Assembly: GCA_002118135.1 (NCBI GenBank)
Contig: BDIU01000540.1
Coordinates: forward strand, 1-64,000
Reading direction: 5' to 3'
DNA from: Trebouxia sp. TZW2008
Lineage: Eukaryota > Chlorophyta > Trebouxiophyceae > Trebouxiales > Trebouxiaceae
Length of the DNA: 64,000 bases
The position numbers and the translations under genes are program-made. Each line of letters begins with the position of its first letter. Position 1 is the first letter of the stretch. The notes under the pieces were generated by a model that was not told the origin of the DNA, ran no database searches, and saw only the letters and a list, made by a program, of their open reading frames with translations. This document shows, one piece after another, positions 62,901 through 64,000 of this stretch.

Positions 62901-64000
62901 ATACTCATGCTCACACCTCGTGAAACATTCCTGGGCACGCCGACATGCTGTCAATGACTCATTTTTGTGCCTGTTGCGCCATGACATGCTGACACATGTT
63001 CAATGGTTCGTGCTGACTTCCAGAAGTGTAAGAGTGCTAACATATGGCTTGTCGCGTCTGCTGACATATGCGTGCTAGTGCATGCAGAAAGGTTGCAGCG
63101 TGCTTTGGCACATGTACAATGAGTCATGCTGGTTTCTGCAGCTGATTAACGTGACTGCTGGCAAGAATAGCACCTTGAGCATCTCTACTGAAAGTGTGTT
63201 CCTGAGGATCAGATGTGGCCATCGGAGAAGATGGCCATTCCAATGCAGGATGTCCTTGAGCTCCAGCTGTGGCCACTGCTGTCAACGGCAAACTTGGGGC
63301 AGCTTGCTCTTGAGGCTCAGCTGTGGCCACCGCTGCTGATGACCATTCTGGTGCAGCTTGCTCTTGAGGCTCAGCTGTGGCCACCGCTGCTGATGACCAT
63401 TCTGGTGCAGCTTGCTCTTGAGGCTCAGCTGTGGCCACTGCTGCTGGTGGCCACTCTGGTCCAGCTTGCTTTGCAGCTTGTTCTGCAACAGTAACATGAA
63501 TGCAGTTTTGGTGGTGGTTCAGTCAGCCTTTTACTGTGGTTGCAGCAAAGCGGACAGCAGACTATAGAGGACATAGAAAGAACAGCTGTCAGAAATTCAT
63601 TTAATCACAATGTGACATGTTCTTCTGCAGTGACTAACGTCATGCTTATATGTTGGTACAAATGTTTGACCAGCCATGCAAGGCAGCTGCAGGCTCAGAC
63701 TGCAACTTACACCAGGACAGAATTTCAGCACACTTTGATGGCAGGAATTGAAGTGTATGCTCTGCGTTACCTCAGACAGGACAAACTGAATGCAGAGGCA
63801 CTGTCCTGTGACACTGCGTCTGCATTCATCACATCCTGTCTGAGAACACACAGATGGTGCAAATTGCAGAGCTCAAGCTCCAAACACTCCTTCACCCATG
63901 ATGCATGTGCCTTTTGCAGTGCTTTGCACACCTTATCAAATTCCAGCACTGTGTGTACATCTTGCAGCCTTTCTGCATCACTTGCCAAAGCACATTGTAG
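52805..64000 (-). CDS. PX-domain and Rubicon-homology (DUF4206) protein, 5'-partial
   Basis: Exons (complement): 64000-63771 (open), 63482-63174, 62669-62538, 62247-61741, 60241-59133, 58399-58275, 57188-57084, 56110-55961, 55339-55168, 53912-53616, 52978-52805. Phases match at every junction except the first, where an exon is probably missing. The N-terminal half is low-complexity: 20-aa repeats (ATAEPQEQAAPEWSSAAV) and Ala-rich repeats (AAADALAMAERVAES). A PX domain follows: VYTAYMLEATSSQ, WCVKRRFRDFLSLK, then LELLDSCLQQLLAS and LQAFLDPA. PX domains bind phosphoinositides. The C-terminal part matches Rubicon/PLEKHM1/DEF8: MCAGCRQTLPAL, RRCHYTGQLYCNHCHTGD, LHDWDFTPFPVCSMASQFL, INPRLY-like VNPRLYANCP, and FWSVSDLQSLKQG. 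The role is probably endosomal/autophagic trafficking. The family's final zinc cluster is absent. Which PX-middle exon copy is used is uncertain. Confidence 0.8.
53425..53580 (-). repeat. Donor-side echoes of Rubicon exon 53912-53616
   Basis: Two copies of the exon end (complement of CTTACCAGTTCTGCAGCG...CTGCCTAGCTGC) occur near 53425-53470 and 53520-53575. The first keeps CTTACC, i.e. GGTAAG on the sense strand. Confidence 0.75.
54000..54180 (-). repeat. Acceptor-side echoes of Rubicon exon 53912-53616
   Basis: Copies of ATGCAG|GTAGC(A)AGGCGGT...CAGGCCAGCT lie near 54035 and 54175, the second encoding VARRCQYTGQLYCHL. Confidence 0.85.
55030..55080 (-). repeat. Donor-side echo of exon 55339-55168
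   Basis: Repeats CTTACCTGCGCTCAAACC ... ACACAG|GTGAGGCA, including the donor, downstream of the real exon end. Confidence 0.8.
55775..55935. mobile_element. pogo-like MITE, copy 3
   Basis: Termini ACAGTAACCTCTCGATATAA and TTATAACAAGAGATTACTGTA are inverted repeats. The interior shares TTGTCCTTACTCAAGAGT with the other copies. It lies in the intron after PX exon 56110-55961. Confidence 0.75.
56380..56666 (+). mobile_element. LINE 3' end fragment
   Basis: The frame on the plus strand reads GYGHVRLDTRLPKVMLF, then PPGRPRKIWNDIL, the usual last coding block of plant/algal LINEs. It ends in CTTGTGCCACACATA and is followed at once by simple repeats, as expected for a LINE tail. It is antisense inside the PX-Rubicon gene. 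Confidence 0.75.
56690..56972. repeat. Compound microsatellite (ACG)n-(ATG)n-(TTATTG)n-(TTG)n
   Basis: About 280 bp of trinucleotide and hexanucleotide runs directly after the LINE 3' end. The Asn, Val, Thr or Leu homopolymer frames here are artefacts of the repeat. Confidence 0.95.
57210..58010 (-). repeat. Six tandem copies of the PX-middle exon
   Basis: The segment CAG|GGACTTTCTGAGTCTGAAG recurs with anchors at 57311, 57450, 57587, 57727, 57857 and 57990 (real copy anchored near 57178), spaced 130-140 bp. Copies encode FLSLKAALSGHL and several are open across the whole unit. Most keep the ATGCAG acceptor, and some end TTTCAG|GCAAGA, a GC-type donor. Confidence 0.92.
58926..59087. mobile_element. 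pogo-like MITE, copy 4 (best preserved)
   Basis: A 162-bp element bounded by TACAGTAAACTCTCTTTGTA and its complement TACAAACAGAGTTTACTGTA. TA at both ends. It sits 46 bp after the donor of exon 60241-59133. Confidence 0.85.
60850..61740 (-). repeat. 116-bp tandem array of a splice-donor edge, seven copies
   Basis: ACTTACCAGG (CCTGGTAAGT on the sense strand) recurs every 116 bp: unit anchors 60916, 61032, 61148, 61264, 61380, 61496 and 61612. The true exon end is at 61741 (anchor 61728). Units are nearly identical, and all seven keep GGTAAGT, a better donor consensus than the true GGTGAGA. Confidence 0.95.
62400..62475 (-). repeat. Donor-side echo of exon 62669-62538
   Basis: Repeats GCTTCCTTGCTGTTGCCAGG through GTCAACCTAG|GTAAG, about 130 bp downstream of the real donor, with the donor intact. 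Confidence 0.9.
62740..62905 (-). repeat. Acceptor-side echoes of exon 62669-62538
   Basis: The junction GATGCAG|ATGAGCCACA recurs near 62790 (GTTGCAG|ATGAGTCACA, followed by CCTATGGCAGTAGAGACCTG) and more weakly near 62895. Confidence 0.85.

Noticed and set aside
1..64000. tRNA, rRNA, riboswitch or bacterial-type operon signals
   Set aside because: None seen; all coding evidence is eukaryotic and spliced.

Overview
This is a nuclear genome window from an intron-rich green alga, most likely a chlorophyte and perhaps a trebouxiophyte. The evidence is spliced genes with GT-AG introns, a Ser-Pro-rich cell-wall-type exon, plastid/mitochondrial presequences, a plant-type CASTOR/POLLUX channel, LINE and pogo-like remnants and many TGCAG-type splice acceptors. 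I see no bacterial operons, rRNA, tRNA or CRISPR. Gene models were built by hand, joining exons only where reading frame, splice signals and intron phase agreed.

Layout. 1-2269 (+): 3' end of a Pro-rich, probably GPI-anchored surface protein. 2750-4093 (-): dead LINE reverse transcriptase. 5404-9351 (+): phytanoyl-CoA dioxygenase-like oxygenase. 10536-24459 (-): an 18-exon gene joining a DEDDh 3'-5' exonuclease to a complete RecG helicase behind an organellar presequence. 25231-25482 (+): small LEA-like protein. 26074-26785 (-): unknown, probably mitochondrial protein. 27265-38938 (+): CASTOR/POLLUX-type (plastid-envelope PEC-like) ion channel. 39849-45034 (-): CCCH zinc-finger protein resembling ZC3H11. 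46358-51818 (-): subtilisin-like protease. 52805-64000 (-): PX-domain plus Rubicon-homology (DUF4206) protein, running off the window at its 5' end.

The most striking property is shared by nearly all the genes. Introns carry one to seven decaying tandem copies ('echoes') of the neighbouring exon edge including its splice site. Copies upstream of an exon carry the acceptor plus exon start. Copies downstream carry the exon end plus donor. Examples are a 116-bp unit repeated seven times with an intact GTAAGT (60.8-61.7 kb), a 151-bp unit (33.8-34.4 kb), RecG motif VI cassettes (11.6-12.5 kb) and PX-exon copies (57.2-58.0 kb). This may be an ongoing tandem-duplication process that grows introns, seeds decoy or alternative exons, or both.

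The genes do not form one pathway. Plausible roles are organellar DNA maintenance (exonuclease-RecG), plastid ion transport, mRNA handling (CCCH protein), endolysosomal/autophagy trafficking (PX-Rubicon) and proteolysis. Two head-to-head pairs (24.5/25.2 kb and 26.8/27.3 kb) share CpG-richer intergenic stretches that probably hold promoters.
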